64,000 nucleotides of DNA from Janibacter cremeus (GTDB lineage Bacteria > Actinomycetota > Actinomycetes > Actinomycetales > Dermatophilaceae), in assembly GCF_029395675.1 (NCBI RefSeq), contig NZ_CP115184.1:558001-622000 (forward strand), given 5' to 3'. The notes beneath the pieces were generated by a model that searched no databases, was not told the DNA's origin, and saw only the letters and a list, made by a program, of their open reading frames with translations. How positions within the stretch are numbered: the first letter of the stretch is position 1; each line of letters opens with the position of its first letter. Positions 1 to 9,618 of this stretch are shown here, piece after piece. The position numbers and the translations under genes were made by a program.

Positions 1-31
1 GAGGGTGTGATCTCCCCAGGAGGATGGAGTC

Positions 32-352
32 ATGCCTGCACCGAGGAAGTATCCCGATGAGCTGCGCCAGCGAGCTGTGAGGCTGGTGCGTGACCGTGTT
101 GCTGATGAGCCCGCGCTACCGGTCTCTCGTGCCTGCCGGCTCGTGGGTGAACAGCTAGGGATCAACGGCGACACGCTGCGTAACTGGGTCCGCTCCGAGC
201 GCGTCGATGCCGGCGAGCTGCCGGGCACCACCAGCGCCGACGCGATGCGGATTGCCGAGTTGGAAAAGGAGGTTCGTGAGCTGCGCCGTGCGAACACGAT
301 CCTTCGCCAGGCGAGTGCCTATTTTGCGCAGGCGGAGCTCGACCGCCGCTGA
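32..352 (+). CDS. IS3-family transposase OrfA (helix-turn-helix subunit)
   Basis: This 106-residue protein is the DNA-binding part of an IS3-type transposase. The N-terminal half (PRKYPDELRQRAVRLV, then a segment around ACRLVGEQLGINGDTLRNWV) matches the helix-turn-helix of OrfA proteins. The C-terminal part (IAELEKEVRELRRANTILRQ, about residues 75-94) is the leucine-zipper-like coiled coil that joins OrfA and OrfB. A good ribosome site (AGGAGG) lies just before the ATG. The frame closes at 350-352 while the -1 frame stays open, so a fused OrfAB is probably made by ribosomal frameshifting. No canonical A-rich slippery heptamer was seen. Confidence 0.93.
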   Translation: MPAPRKYPDELRQRAVRLVRDRVADEPALPVSRACRLVGEQLGINGDTLRNWVRSERVDAGELPGTTSADAMRIAELEKEVRELRRANTILRQASAYFAQAELDRR

Positions 353-1302
353 AGGACGTTGATGCGTTCATCGACGATCACCGCGATGAGCATGGGGTCG
401 AGCCGATCTGCACCACCTTGGCCGAGGCCGGGGTCCAGATCGCCCCGAGTTCGTACTACGCCCGCAAGGCCCGGCCGCCCTCGGCGCGGGCTCGTCGCGA
501 CGCGGTGCTGGACGAGCGGCTGGCGATGGTGCACGAGGACAACATGGGCGTGTACGGAGTGCGCAAGATGTGGAAGACGATCAACCGGCTCTACCCGGGC
601 GAGCAGGTGGCCCGGTGCACCGTGGAGCGCCGGATGCGCGCGCTGGGATTGGCGGGGGTCACCAACGCCAGGTCGACCCGCACGACCCGCCCAGCTCCGG
701 CGGCGGACGCGCGCCCGCAGGACAGGGTCAACCGCGACTTCACCGCCGCGGCGCCCGACCAACGATGGGTCGCAGACATCACCTACGTCCCGACGTGGGC
801 AGGGTTCGTCTACGTCGCGTTCGTCATGGACCTCTTCTCCCGGCGGATCGTGGGCTGGCGGGTGTCGACGTCGCTGCGCACCGACCTCGCGCTGGACGCC
901 CTCGAGCACGCCATCTGGACCCGGCAACGTGACCAGCGTGACCTGTCTGCGCTGATCCACCACAGCGATCACGGCTGTCAATACCTGTCGATTCGCTACA
1001 CCGAGCGCCTCGCCGAGGCCGGCATCGAGGCCTCCGTGGGATCCGTGGGCGATTCCTACGACAACGCCGCTGCCGAGGCATTGAACAAGCTCTACAAGAA
1101 GGAACTCATCTGGCGCCGGGGACCCTGGAGCGGCCTCGACGCCGTCGAGATCGCCACCCTCGAATGGGTCGACTGGTACAACAATTCACGACTTCACGGC
1201 CACTGCGGAGACATCCCGCCCGCCGAGCTCGAAGCCACCTACTACGCTGACACGACCACCGACCCGGCAACCGCCGAGACGGCACAACCCGCCCTCCACT
1301 AA
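349..1302 (+). CDS. IS3-family transposase OrfB (DDE catalytic subunit)
   Basis: OrfB carries the rve/DDE integrase core that cuts and joins the IS ends. The acidic triad is visible: D in RWVADITY, D in LIHHSDHGCQY, and E in NAAAEALNKLYKKE. The start used here is the point where recognisable OrfB sequence (LKDVDAFIDDHRDEHGVEP) begins in the -1 frame relative to OrfA. The first ordinary start codon in frame (TTG at 418) would drop conserved residues, so expression as an OrfAB frameshift fusion is inferred. The frame appears intact to its stop, and the element may still be active. Confidence 0.9.
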   Translation: MKDVDAFIDDHRDEHGVEPICTTLAEAGVQIAPSSYYARKARPPSARARRDAVLDERLAMVHEDNMGVYGVRKMWKTINRLYPGEQVARCTVERRMRALGLAGVTNARSTRTTRPAPAADARPQDRVNRDFTAAAPDQRWVADITYVPTWAGFVYVAFVMDLFSRRIVGWRVSTSLRTDLALDALEHAIWTRQRDQRDLSALIHHSDHGCQYLSIRYTERLAEAGIEASVGSVGDSYDNAAAEALNKLYKKELIWRRGPWSGLDAVEIATLEWVDWYNNSRLHGHCGDIPPAELEATYYADTTTDPATAETAQPALH

Positions 1303-1317
1303 ACCCGGGGCGATCCA

Positions 1318-2306
<989 letters not shown>

Positions 2307-2310
<4 letters not shown>

Positions 2311-2951
2311 GCAAGAGCGTGAAGTTGTCCGTGGCCATGGTGGTGGCCGTCATCGTGGCCCTGACCGCCGCGGTGGTACTCAGCCGCCCCGGCGATTCCG
2401 CCAGCCCGACCAGCTCCGGTGATGGCGCGCCCGCGCCGTTGGTGCGCCAGGACAGTCCTCGGCTGACCTCCGGCAAGGACGCGGTCTTCGTGGAGTTCCT
2501 CGATTTCGAGTGCGAGGCCTGCGGCGCGGCGCATCCGGTGCTCGAGGACCTGCGCGAGCAGTACGGGGACCGGGTCTCCTTCGTGGTGCGCCACATGCCT
2601 CTGCACAACAACTCGATGAACGCGGCCCTGGCCGCAGAGGCCGCCGCCGAACAAGGCGAGTTCGAGGCCATGCACGACAAGCTCTTTCAGACCCAGGCCG
2701 AATGGAGCCACCAAGAGGCCTCGCAGATGGAGACCTTCGTCGGGTACGCCAAGGAACTGGGCTTGGACATGAGGCAGTTCCGTGCGGATCTGGAAGACCC
2801 GGCCCTCACGGAGCGCATCGAGCAGAGCAAGCAGGACGCGCTGGACCTGGGCGTCACCGGGACGCCCACCTTCTTCCTCGACGGCGAGAAGCTCGAGCTG
2901 ACCACCGTCGCCGACCTCGAAGCCGCGCTCGATGCCGCTGTCGACGACTGA
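2307..2951 (+). CDS. DsbA-like thiol-disulfide oxidoreductase, membrane-anchored
   Basis: This 214-residue secreted or membrane-tethered thioredoxin-fold protein probably oxidises cysteine pairs outside the membrane. An N-terminal hydrophobic segment (about residues 6-26) is followed by a low-complexity linker. The DsbA fold then carries the redox motif CEAC (in FLDFECEACGAAHP), and the cis-proline loop GTPTFF lies near the C terminus. The TTG start overlaps the stop of the truncated ATPase. The next gene encodes a VKOR protein, the usual partner that re-oxidises DsbA in actinobacteria. The gene lost its original upstream context when the IS inserted, so its promoter may now lie inside the IS. 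Confidence 0.88.
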
Positions 2952-3570
2952 TCGGAACGCACTGGCCACACCCAGTTCTGGGTCTGCTGAACGCGGGCTG
3001 GGGCTGCTGTACCTCATCGCAGGTTTGCTCGGTCTGCTCGCCGCCGTGGTGCTGCTCGTGGAGAGCATCGCGCTGCTGAAGAAACCCGACTACGTCCCCA
3101 CCTGCAGCATCAACCCCGTCCTTTCCTGCGGGTCGGTGATGAACACCCCCCAAGCAGCAGCGTTCGGGATCCCCAACCCGATCATCGGCGTCGCCGGCTT
3201 CGCGGCCCTGTCGATGCTCGCCGTGGTGGTCCTCACCGGCGCCACCATCCGCCCGTGGCTGTGGACGGCCACCCAGGCCAGCGTCACCTTCGCCGTGCTC
3301 TTCCTCCACTGGCTGATCTACCAGAGCCTCTACGTCATCGGCGCATTGTGCCCCTACTGCATGCTCGTGTGGGTCGTGACCATCGCCGTCTTCTGGTACA
3401 CCACCATCCACACCCTGCAACGCCGCCGCCACGGTCCAGCCGACTCACGTCCACGAGGGATCGTGGCCGCGCTCAGCGACTACCGCGCAGCAGTCCTAAC
3501 TGGCTGGTACCTGGTGATCATCGTGCTCATTGCGCACCGGTTCTGGGACTACTGGATCACCCTCGTCTGA
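2932..3570 (+). CDS. Vitamin K epoxide reductase (VKOR) family protein
   Basis: This 212-residue integral membrane protein is expected to pass electrons from the DsbA partner to quinone. A first membrane helix is followed by the loop cysteines CSINPVLSCGSVM. The quinone-side active motif is CPYC in GALCPYCMLVW. Roughly five hydrophobic helices are visible. The ATG lies inside the 3' end of the DsbA gene, so the two are translationally coupled. The pairing is the well-known VKOR-DsbA disulfide-forming module. Confidence 0.92.
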   Translation: MPLSTTDRNALATPSSGSAERGLGLLYLIAGLLGLLAAVVLLVESIALLKKPDYVPTCSINPVLSCGSVMNTPQAAAFGIPNPIIGVAGFAALSMLAVVVLTGATIRPWLWTATQASVTFAVLFLHWLIYQSLYVIGALCPYCMLVWVVTIAVFWYTTIHTLQRRRHGPADSRPRGIVAALSDYRAAVLTGWYLVIIVLIAHRFWDYWITLV

Positions 3571-3585
3571 CGCCGGGCACCACGG

Positions 3586-3602
3586 TGAATCGCCCCGGGT
3601 TT
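3586..3602 (+). repeat. Solo remnant of an IS3 terminal inverted repeat
   Basis: TGAATCGCCCCGGGTTT here matches 16 of 17 bases of the inward-reading terminal repeat of the IS ending at 1317. No transposase sequence follows, so only the tip of an IS end is left. Together with the IS end at 1317 it brackets the segment carrying the ATPase fragment, DsbA and VKOR. Confidence 0.7.
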
Positions 3603-3718
3603 CGGCCCTCAGTCGTCAACGTCGTTGTCTATGTCCGGTCGTTGCGGCTAGCGTCGCAACGGTGACCATCCTGTCCGGCCTGGCCGACCACGCGCCTCTC
3701 GTGGAGCTCTCCTGATCG

Positions 3719-5263
3719 ATGAGCATTGGCTTCCGCCTCCCCGACACCGTGCGGCGAACGAGGAGCGCGACTTCGCGTGGGTCGGTGCTGGATGCCGCCC
3801 TGATGGTGACGGCTGCGACCCTCTGGTGGTTGGCGTTGCCACCACGCGGGTGGTGGGAGCTTTTCCCGCTGGGGGTTACTGCATTCATGCTGGCCCTGGC
3901 TGGTCGTCCGCTGCGTGAACGTCTGTGGCTCGGCGCGCTGGCTGGAGTCGTCCATTACGGCATCGCCCTGCGCTGGCTCACCGACTTCACCGGCGGCGGG
4001 TACCTGGCCGTCGTCGTTCTTGAGACAGCACTGCTGGTGCTCGTCGCAGCGGTGTCGTTCGGGGGCCCGACACGGGCGGGCGCAGTCACCCGGCGTCCCG
4101 GGAGGCGGGGCTGGTGGCTGACCACCCCCGCCGCGCTCGTGCTGCTGGAGGCGGTGCAGAACCGCTTCCCCTTCGGCGGGTTCCCGCTCCCGTCTCTGGG
4201 CTTCAGCCAGGTCGACGGGCCGTTCCTGGGCGCGGCCCCTGTCGGTGGTTCCCTGTTGGTGACCGGACTCGCGGCGTTGACCGGAGCCGCGGTGGCTGCT
4301 CTCGTCCTCGAGTCGAAACGGACCCGCGCTGTCGCTGCGATCAGTGCCTTGGTGGCGCTCGTCGTGCCACCGGCGCTGCCGGACACCCCAGGGACCGCGG
4401 CAGCGGGCACGCTCGACGCGGTGCTCGTCCAAGGAGGCGGTGCACGGGGGGTGCACGTGATCCAGTCGGTGGATGCCACGGCCGAGCACCTGCGAGCCGC
4501 CCGAGGCATCACCGGATCACCGGACCTGGTGCTCATGCCGGAGAGTATCGCCCACGTCGACGGTCCGATAGGCCAGACATCCGTGGGTGCACGCTTCGCC
4601 GACCTGGCCCGACGGCTCGAGACCAACCTCGTCGTCGGGACCACCGAAGCCGAAGGGCGGGACCGCTTCCGCAACGCGTCCGTCCTGTGGGGCCCGGAGG
4701 GGAACCTGCTGGGTCGCTACGAGAAGCACCACCGCGTCCCCTTCGGCGAGTACCTGCCGATGCGGGATCTGGTCGAGCCACTCAGCGACCTGACCCGACT
4801 GGTGCCGCGCGATGCCATCGCCGGCCAGGGCCCCGCAGTGCTCCAACCGCGTGGGACACCACCGTTGGGCATCGTCATCTCCTACGAGACGTTCTTCCCC
4901 GACCGGGTCGCCGCGGCGGTGCATGCCGGCGGACAGCTGGTCCTCGCTCCCACGAGCGCCTCGTCCTTTACCGGCCGGACCGTCCCCGCCATCGAAGTCG
5001 CCGCGTCCCGCCTGCGCGCCCGGGAGTTCGGTCGCGCTGTCTTGCAGGCCGCACCCACGGGGTACTCGGCCATCATCCGACCCGACGGTGCGCTGACCGA
5101 TCTCAGTGGTCTGGGGACGCGAGAGCTGATGAGGGCCAGCGTCCCGTTGCGGACCGGGTTGACTCCCTATGCGCGCATGGGCGACACCCCGATGCTCGTG
5201 CTCGCACTACTCGTTCTCATCGCACCGGTGGGCGTCCACGCCACCCGTCGGCGCTCCGTCTGA
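3719..5263 (+). CDS. Apolipoprotein N-acyltransferase-like protein with Ser at the nucleophile position
   Basis: This 514-residue protein has several N-terminal membrane helices (about residues 25-210) followed by a nitrilase-like domain. This is the layout of Lnt, which adds the third acyl chain to lipoproteins at the outer face of the membrane. Glu275 (in LMPESIAHVDG) and Lys336 (in YEKHHRVPFGEY) match the catalytic Glu and Lys of E. coli Lnt (E267, K335). The nucleophile position reads VISYETFF, giving Ser388 where E. coli has Cys387. I recall similar I-S-W/Y-E variants in other actinobacterial Lnt-like proteins, so this may be a subfamily rather than a mutation. Acylation activity is therefore uncertain. 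The island encodes several lipoproteins (13377, 14434, 9383) that could be substrates. Confidence 0.82.
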   Translation: MSIGFRLPDTVRRTRSATSRGSVLDAALMVTAATLWWLALPPRGWWELFPLGVTAFMLALAGRPLRERLWLGALAGVVHYGIALRWLTDFTGGGYLAVVVLETALLVLVAAVSFGGPTRAGAVTRRPGRRGWWLTTPAALVLLEAVQNRFPFGGFPLPSLGFSQVDGPFLGAAPVGGSLLVTGLAALTGAAVAALVLESKRTRAVAAISALVALVVPPALPDTPGTAAAGTLDAVLVQGGGARGVHVIQSVDATAEHLRAARGITGSPDLVLMPESIAHVDGPIGQTSVGARFADLARRLETNLVVGTTEAEGRDRFRNASVLWGPEGNLLGRYEKHHRVPFGEYLPMRDLVEPLSDLTRLVPRDAIAGQGPAVLQPRGTPPLGIVISYETFFPDRVAAAVHAGGQLVLAPTSASSFTGRTVPAIEVAASRLRAREFGRAVLQAAPTGYSAIIRPDGALTDLSGLGTRELMRASVPLRTGLTPYARMGDTPMLVLALLVLIAPVGVHATRRRSV

Positions 5264-5474
5264 CCGGCGGTCCATCCTCAACCTGCATGGGTGGCTGCGG
5301 CGGTCCGGCAATCGTCGAACCTCCGTCAGTCCCACGGAATGTCGACGGACGGGGCGTCCGCCCCACCGCAGCCCAGGACCGCGGAGGCGTCACCGAAACA
5401 TGCGTCAGGGTGACGCGCTCCTGAGGCCTGCCAAACCGTAGAGGCGAAGGAGGGTGTAGCGGATCATGGTGGCC

Positions 5475-6440
5475 TTACTGGGCGTAGCTGTGCATGCCGA
5501 TGAAGTAGAAGTTGACGACGGTGTAGTTGATGATGATGCACGCGAACCCCGCGACGGCGATCCAGTTCGCGGTCCGGCGCGGGGTGGTCTTCGTCGCGCG
5601 CGCGTGCAGGTAGGCGGCGTAGACCGTCCAGATGACGAAGGTCCACACCTCCTTGGGGTCCCACGTCCAGTACGCACCCCAGGCCTCGCGCGCCCAGATG
5701 GCGCCGGCGATGAGGGTGAAGGACCACAGCGGGAAACCGATGATGTGCAGGGAGTACGAGAACTTCTCCAGCCACTGCGCCGGGGGCAGCTTGCGCCAGA
5801 ACCGCTCGCCGCCCACCTCGCGATCGCTGAGCAGGTAGAGCCCACTGACGATCGCGCCCACAGTCAAGACACCGACCGCCAGGGTAGCCACGGTCACGTG
5901 GATCGGCAGCCAGTAGGACTGCAGCGAGGGCACGACCTCGTCGGCCTCGACGTACCAGGAGGTCGAGGCGACCATGAGCAGCAACGTGACGAAGGCGGTG
6001 ACGAACACCCCGAGCCAGCGCAGGTCGCGGCGCGTCGAGGCCACGCTGAACGTCGCCAGGGCGAAGAAGGCCCCGCCGATGCTGAACTCGAAGAGGTTGC
6101 CCAGCGGGAATCGGTCCACCGCGAACCCGCGCAGCGCGAACGACAGCAGCAGGAACCCGGCGCCGAGCCACGAGAGGGAGCCGGCGACACCGGCGGCCTT
6201 GCGTGCCCGCACCGCGGTCTCACCAGCGGTCGCGGAGCCGGTCTCGGCTGGGGCAGACCCCCCTTCGCCATCGGCCGGACCGCCCACGATCGCCGGGACC
6301 TTGGACCCGACCTCGGCGCGCTCACGCATCGGCACGGCCTGCGCGAGGTAGAGGGCGTAGCAGAGCATCGCCACGGTGATGACCAGCGCGGCCGAGGCCA
6401 GCGCGTAGTTGGCGTACTGGGCCAGCATCTCGTTGTTCAT
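5475..6440 (-). CDS. ccsB: Cytochrome c biogenesis protein CcsB/CcsA type (haem handling)
   Basis: This 321-residue multi-helix membrane protein is half of the System II cytochrome c synthetase, which delivers haem to apocytochrome outside the membrane. The haem-handling signature is present as WGAYWTWDPKEVW (residues about 254-266), with conserved histidines in the flanking helices (SLHIIGFPLW and the C-terminal GMHSYAQ). It is the last gene of a four-gene minus-strand operon, and its ATG overlaps the resB stop by 4 bases. A proline/alanine/glycine-rich insert at about residues 48-80 is a cytoplasmic linker. Confidence 0.93.
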   Translation of the reverse strand: MNNEMLAQYANYALASAALVITVAMLCYALYLAQAVPMRERAEVGSKVPAIVGGPADGEGGSAPAETGSATAGETAVRARKAAGVAGSLSWLGAGFLLLSFALRGFAVDRFPLGNLFEFSIGGAFFALATFSVASTRRDLRWLGVFVTAFVTLLLMVASTSWYVEADEVVPSLQSYWLPIHVTVATLAVGVLTVGAIVSGLYLLSDREVGGERFWRKLPPAQWLEKFSYSLHIIGFPLWSFTLIAGAIWAREAWGAYWTWDPKEVWTFVIWTVYAAYLHARATKTTPRRTANWIAVAGFACIIINYTVVNFYFIGMHSYAQ

Positions 6441-8014
6441 GATGTCCTCGATTCTCCCACGAGCCGGTCTCGCACCTGCTTGACCACCTCGGTCAGTCCC
6501 TCGTCGTCGTCACGGCTCATGCCGCCCACCTCGACCCGCACCCGGCCCTCCTCCTCGTGCAGCCGCACGAAGACCCGCCGCCGCTTGACCAGCAGCGTGG
6601 TGATGAGGCCACCGAGCGCCAGCAGCGCGGAGACCAGCATCAGTTCTTCGCCCGGGTCATGGCGCACGGAGAAACCGGCGTACCGCTCGATGCCGTCGAA
6701 GGTGATCGTGCCCCGGTCACCGGGCAGCGTCTTGGTGTCGCCGGGGGTCAGCCACAGCCGCGTCTGGTCGGTGCCGTCGGCCGTCTCGACCTTGTCCATC
6801 GACTTCGTGTCGAGGGTGAAGACGGACTGCGGTTGGCCCCCGGGGTACAGCTCACCGGTGTAGAGGCTCAGCGCGAGGGCCGGCGCGCGGGTGTCCGGGA
6901 AGACCGAGACCGGGCCCTGCTGGTCGTCGATCATCGCCGTGGGCAGGAAGAGCCCGACGAAGCCGAACTGCTCGGGCTGCGTGGCCGCCCCGACCTTGAT
7001 CGCACCCGTGGAGCGGTAGTTGCCGTCCTGCGCGAGGAAGGGGGTCGCCCCCTTGTAGAGGACCTCCCCCTGCGCGTCCTTGACCGTGACGACGGGGGCG
7101 TAGCCGTTGCCGAGCAGGAAGACGGTCGCGTCCGTCATCTCCAACGGTGCGTTGACCTTGATCTCGTCGGTGAAGGACTCACCCTCGACCGGGTCGACAC
7201 GCACCTGTGCCTCGAAGTCGCGCGGCTGGCCGAAGCTGCGGGCGTTGGGATCGACGTCGTTGAAGTCCGCCGTCATCTCGTCGACCGCGACGACGAAGGG
7301 AGCCAGCGATGACTCGTCGACCAAGGGCCCCGGCGCCCAGGTGTCGAAGCGGGTGACGGTGCTGACGAAGGACTCGCCCGAGGGGACGATGATGTCGGCC
7401 TTCCACCCCCACAGGTAGCCGATCGCGACGCCGATGATCAGCGCGACCAGGCTCGTGTGGAAGATCAGGTTGCCGGTCTCCTTGAGGTAGCCGGTCTCGG
7501 CTGAGACGCTGACGTCGTCGTGGCTCGCGACGCGGTAGCGGCGCCCCCGCAGCACCGTGGTCGCGGCCTCGCGGACCTCCTCGAGACTGCCCTCGACCTC
7601 GCCCTCGGCGTGGGCCTCGAGGCGGGCCAGGCGTCCCGGGGCGCGCGGGGGCCTGCCGCGCAGGGCGCGCAGGTGGACCCCGGTCCGGGGGATGATGCAG
7701 CCGATGAGCGAGATGAACAGCAGCAGGTAGATCGCCGAGAACCAGGGCGAGGAGTAGACCTCGAAGGCTCCGAGCTTGTCGAGGATCGGGCCGGTCGTCT
7801 CGTGCCGGTCGATCCAGTCCGCGACTCGGCCCGGATCGAAGCTGCGCTGGGGGAAGACCGAGCCGGGCACCGCGCCGATCGCCAGGAGGAGCAGCAGGAA
7901 GAGCGCGGTGCGCATGCTCGTCAGCTGTCGCCAGCCCCACCGCGCCCAACCGACGACACCGAGCCTGGGTTGGGTGATGTCCTGCTTCGGGTCGGGCTTC
8001 GTGCCGATCGCCAT
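6437..8014 (-). CDS. resB: Cytochrome c biogenesis protein ResB
   Basis: This 525-residue partner of CcsB has clustered N-terminal membrane helices (about residues 30-110), another helix near 180, a large extracytoplasmic domain and a final helix near residue 470. The open frame extends upstream to 8161, but that extension is out-of-frame shadow of ccdA. The ATG at 8014 begins the recognisable MAIGTKPDPKQD sequence and shares one base with the ccdA stop (TGATG), which fixes the start. Confidence 0.9.
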   Translation of the reverse strand: MAIGTKPDPKQDITQPRLGVVGWARWGWRQLTSMRTALFLLLLLAIGAVPGSVFPQRSFDPGRVADWIDRHETTGPILDKLGAFEVYSSPWFSAIYLLLFISLIGCIIPRTGVHLRALRGRPPRAPGRLARLEAHAEGEVEGSLEEVREAATTVLRGRRYRVASHDDVSVSAETGYLKETGNLIFHTSLVALIIGVAIGYLWGWKADIIVPSGESFVSTVTRFDTWAPGPLVDESSLAPFVVAVDEMTADFNDVDPNARSFGQPRDFEAQVRVDPVEGESFTDEIKVNAPLEMTDATVFLLGNGYAPVVTVKDAQGEVLYKGATPFLAQDGNYRSTGAIKVGAATQPEQFGFVGLFLPTAMIDDQQGPVSVFPDTRAPALALSLYTGELYPGGQPQSVFTLDTKSMDKVETADGTDQTRLWLTPGDTKTLPGDRGTITFDGIERYAGFSVRHDPGEELMLVSALLALGGLITTLLVKRRRVFVRLHEEEGRVRVEVGGMSRDDDEGLTEVVKQVRDRLVGESRTS

Positions 8015-8793
8015 CAGATGAGGACCTCCACGTCGCTGATCAGCTGGGTCTGCAACCACCGGGTCAGGTAGTCCCAGCCGCCGGTGAGCAGGAGCAGACC
8101 CACGATGATCAGCAGGATCGCGCCAGCGACCTGGATCCTGCGCTGGTAACGCAACAACCATGCGGACACCGGGGCCCAGCGCTCGTAGGCGGCCGCGATG
8201 AGCACGAAGGGCAGACCCAGCCCCAGGCAGTAGGCGACAGCGAGGATCACCGCACGGGTGGTCGACGCATCACCGGCGAGGTTGAGGGCGAGGACCGCCG
8301 CCAGGGTCGGACCCATGCACGGCGCCCACCCGAGGCCGAACACGGCGCCGAGGAGCGGCGCCCCGGCCAGCCCGGTCGCGGGTTTGACCGGTAGGCGGAA
8401 GGTCCGCTGCGTGCCTGCCCCCAGGAAGACCAGGGCCATCAGGATCACCACGACGCCGCCGACGCGCATCAGCAGCACCCGGTGCTCCACCAGCGCGCGG
8501 CCGGCGGTGGCCACGAACAGCGACGCGAGGACGAAGACGAACGTGAAGCCGAGGATGAACAACAGCGCACCCGCGATCATCCGGCCGCGGCTGCGCTCCT
8601 CAAGAGCGACGTCGGACAGCCCGGTGACGTACCCGAGGTAACCCGGCACGAGCGGAATCACGCACGGGGTGGCGAAGGAGACCAGGCCGGCGAGGGCGGC
8701 CACGAGCACTGCGAGCGGCAGGGCCCCGCCGGCGACCTGGTCACTCAGCTCAGCAGGCACGGAGATGAGCGCCGGGAGCCCGGAAGTACTCAT
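8014..8793 (-). CDS. ccdA: CcdA-type thiol:disulfide membrane transporter
   Basis: This 259-residue protein with about six membrane helices carries reducing power across the membrane for apocytochrome c cysteines. Family hallmarks are ATPCVIPLVPGYLGYVTG near residue 42, with one active-site cysteine, and GLGWAPCMGPTLAAVLAL near residue 155, with the second. It lies between the thioredoxin-like lipoprotein, whose stop it overlaps by 4 bases, and resB, which matches electron flow CcdA to ResA to apocytochrome. Confidence 0.94.
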   Translation of the reverse strand: MSTSGLPALISVPAELSDQVAGGALPLAVLVAALAGLVSFATPCVIPLVPGYLGYVTGLSDVALEERSRGRMIAGALLFILGFTFVFVLASLFVATAGRALVEHRVLLMRVGGVVVILMALVFLGAGTQRTFRLPVKPATGLAGAPLLGAVFGLGWAPCMGPTLAAVLALNLAGDASTTRAVILAVAYCLGLGLPFVLIAAAYERWAPVSAWLLRYQRRIQVAGAILLIIVGLLLLTGGWDYLTRWLQTQLISDVEVLI

Positions 8794-9383
8794 CCCTCCT
8801 CCGACAGGGTGTCCTCGATGATGCCGACGAGGGTGCTCTCGGTCACCGGGCCGAGGACGACGGCGGCGATGCGCCCCTCACGATCCAGGACCGCGGTCGA
8901 GGGCTGGGTGGTCATCTTGCCCTGCATGTCGATCGCGGTCGAGCCGCTCTCGTCGTAGATCGAGGGCCAAACGAAGCCCCACGTCTCCGCCTGCGCCAGC
9001 CCGGTCGCCACCGAGGACTCGCGGTAATCGATGCCGACAAAGGCGACGTCCTGCCCCTTTGTCGCCTCATAGGTGTCCACCAGGTGCGGCGCCTCCTTGG
9101 CGCACGGACCGCACCAGCTGGCCCAGAGGTTGACCACGACCACCTCGCCGCGGTGCTCGGCCGAGTCCCACGTCGTGTCGCGGATGGTCTCCCCTGCGAG
9201 CTCGACCGGCTCGTCGCGCTCGTCCGCGGGGATGAGGTGCAGGGTGCCGTCACCGGAGCGGTACCCGGCGTCCTGGGCCGCATCCGCGGTGTCGGAGGAG
9301 GACGAGCAGCCGGAAACCGCCATCACTGCGAGGGTGCTCGCGGCGGCGACGACGGTACGGCGGGTGGGACGGTGGGCAGTCAT
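8790..9383 (-). CDS. ResA/TlpA-like thioredoxin lipoprotein
   Basis: This 197-residue lipoprotein has the thioredoxin active site WCGPC (Cys91, Cys94) inside VVNLWASWCGPC, and a TTQPSTAVLD cis-proline loop. The N terminus is a lipoprotein signal with twin arginines (TRRTVVAAAS) and lipobox AVSGC. The frame continues upstream to 9482, but the ATG at 9383 places the signal peptide correctly. It is the first gene of the cytochrome c maturation operon and should reduce the CxxCH cysteines before haem attachment. Confidence 0.9.
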   Translation of the reverse strand: MTAHRPTRRTVVAAASTLAVMAVSGCSSSSDTADAAQDAGYRSGDGTLHLIPADERDEPVELAGETIRDTTWDSAEHRGEVVVVNLWASWCGPCAKEAPHLVDTYEATKGQDVAFVGIDYRESSVATGLAQAETWGFVWPSIYDESGSTAIDMQGKMTTQPSTAVLDREGRIAAVVLGPVTESTLVGIIEDTLSEEG

Positions 9384-9618
9384 CGAGGGGCAGGCTCCAA
9401 GGTCATCGAACTGCGCGCGTACAGGCGTGCAGCCGAAGGTGCGGTCGGGCGAAGGGCGGTCGACCAAGAATCGGGTTGCCAACCAGAGAGGAATCGATCA
9501 GGCTCACCTTCTGCTGACTCATGGCACCGATCCTCTCAGGCTAGACCCGGAGCCCAAGGTCAGGGGTGTCAGTACTTGGGTCCTAGCATTGCATCAGGCT
9601 TTCGGCGAAATCGTTCTA

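Larger units (their letters stand above)
1..1317 (+). mobile_element. IS3-family insertion sequence, left end cut by window edge
   Basis: The element holds two overlapping reading frames, OrfA and OrfB, in the -1 arrangement typical of the IS3 family. The right end is placed at 1317. There the sequence before the flanking ATPase reading frame ends in a terminal repeat which, read inward, begins TGGATCGCCCCGGGTTT. The left terminus lies before base 1, so target-site duplications cannot be checked. The element has inserted into a heavy-metal P-type ATPase gene whose 3' part resumes at 1318. A near-identical 17-bp copy of the terminal repeat is found at 3586-3602. Confidence 0.9.

Noticed and set aside
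9403..9522. 39-codon minus-strand ORF upstream of the ResA-like gene (begins MSQQKVSLIDSS)
   Set aside because: It has a fair ribosome site but no recognised family, and it overlaps the promoter region of the cytochrome c operon. Kept as a possibility only.
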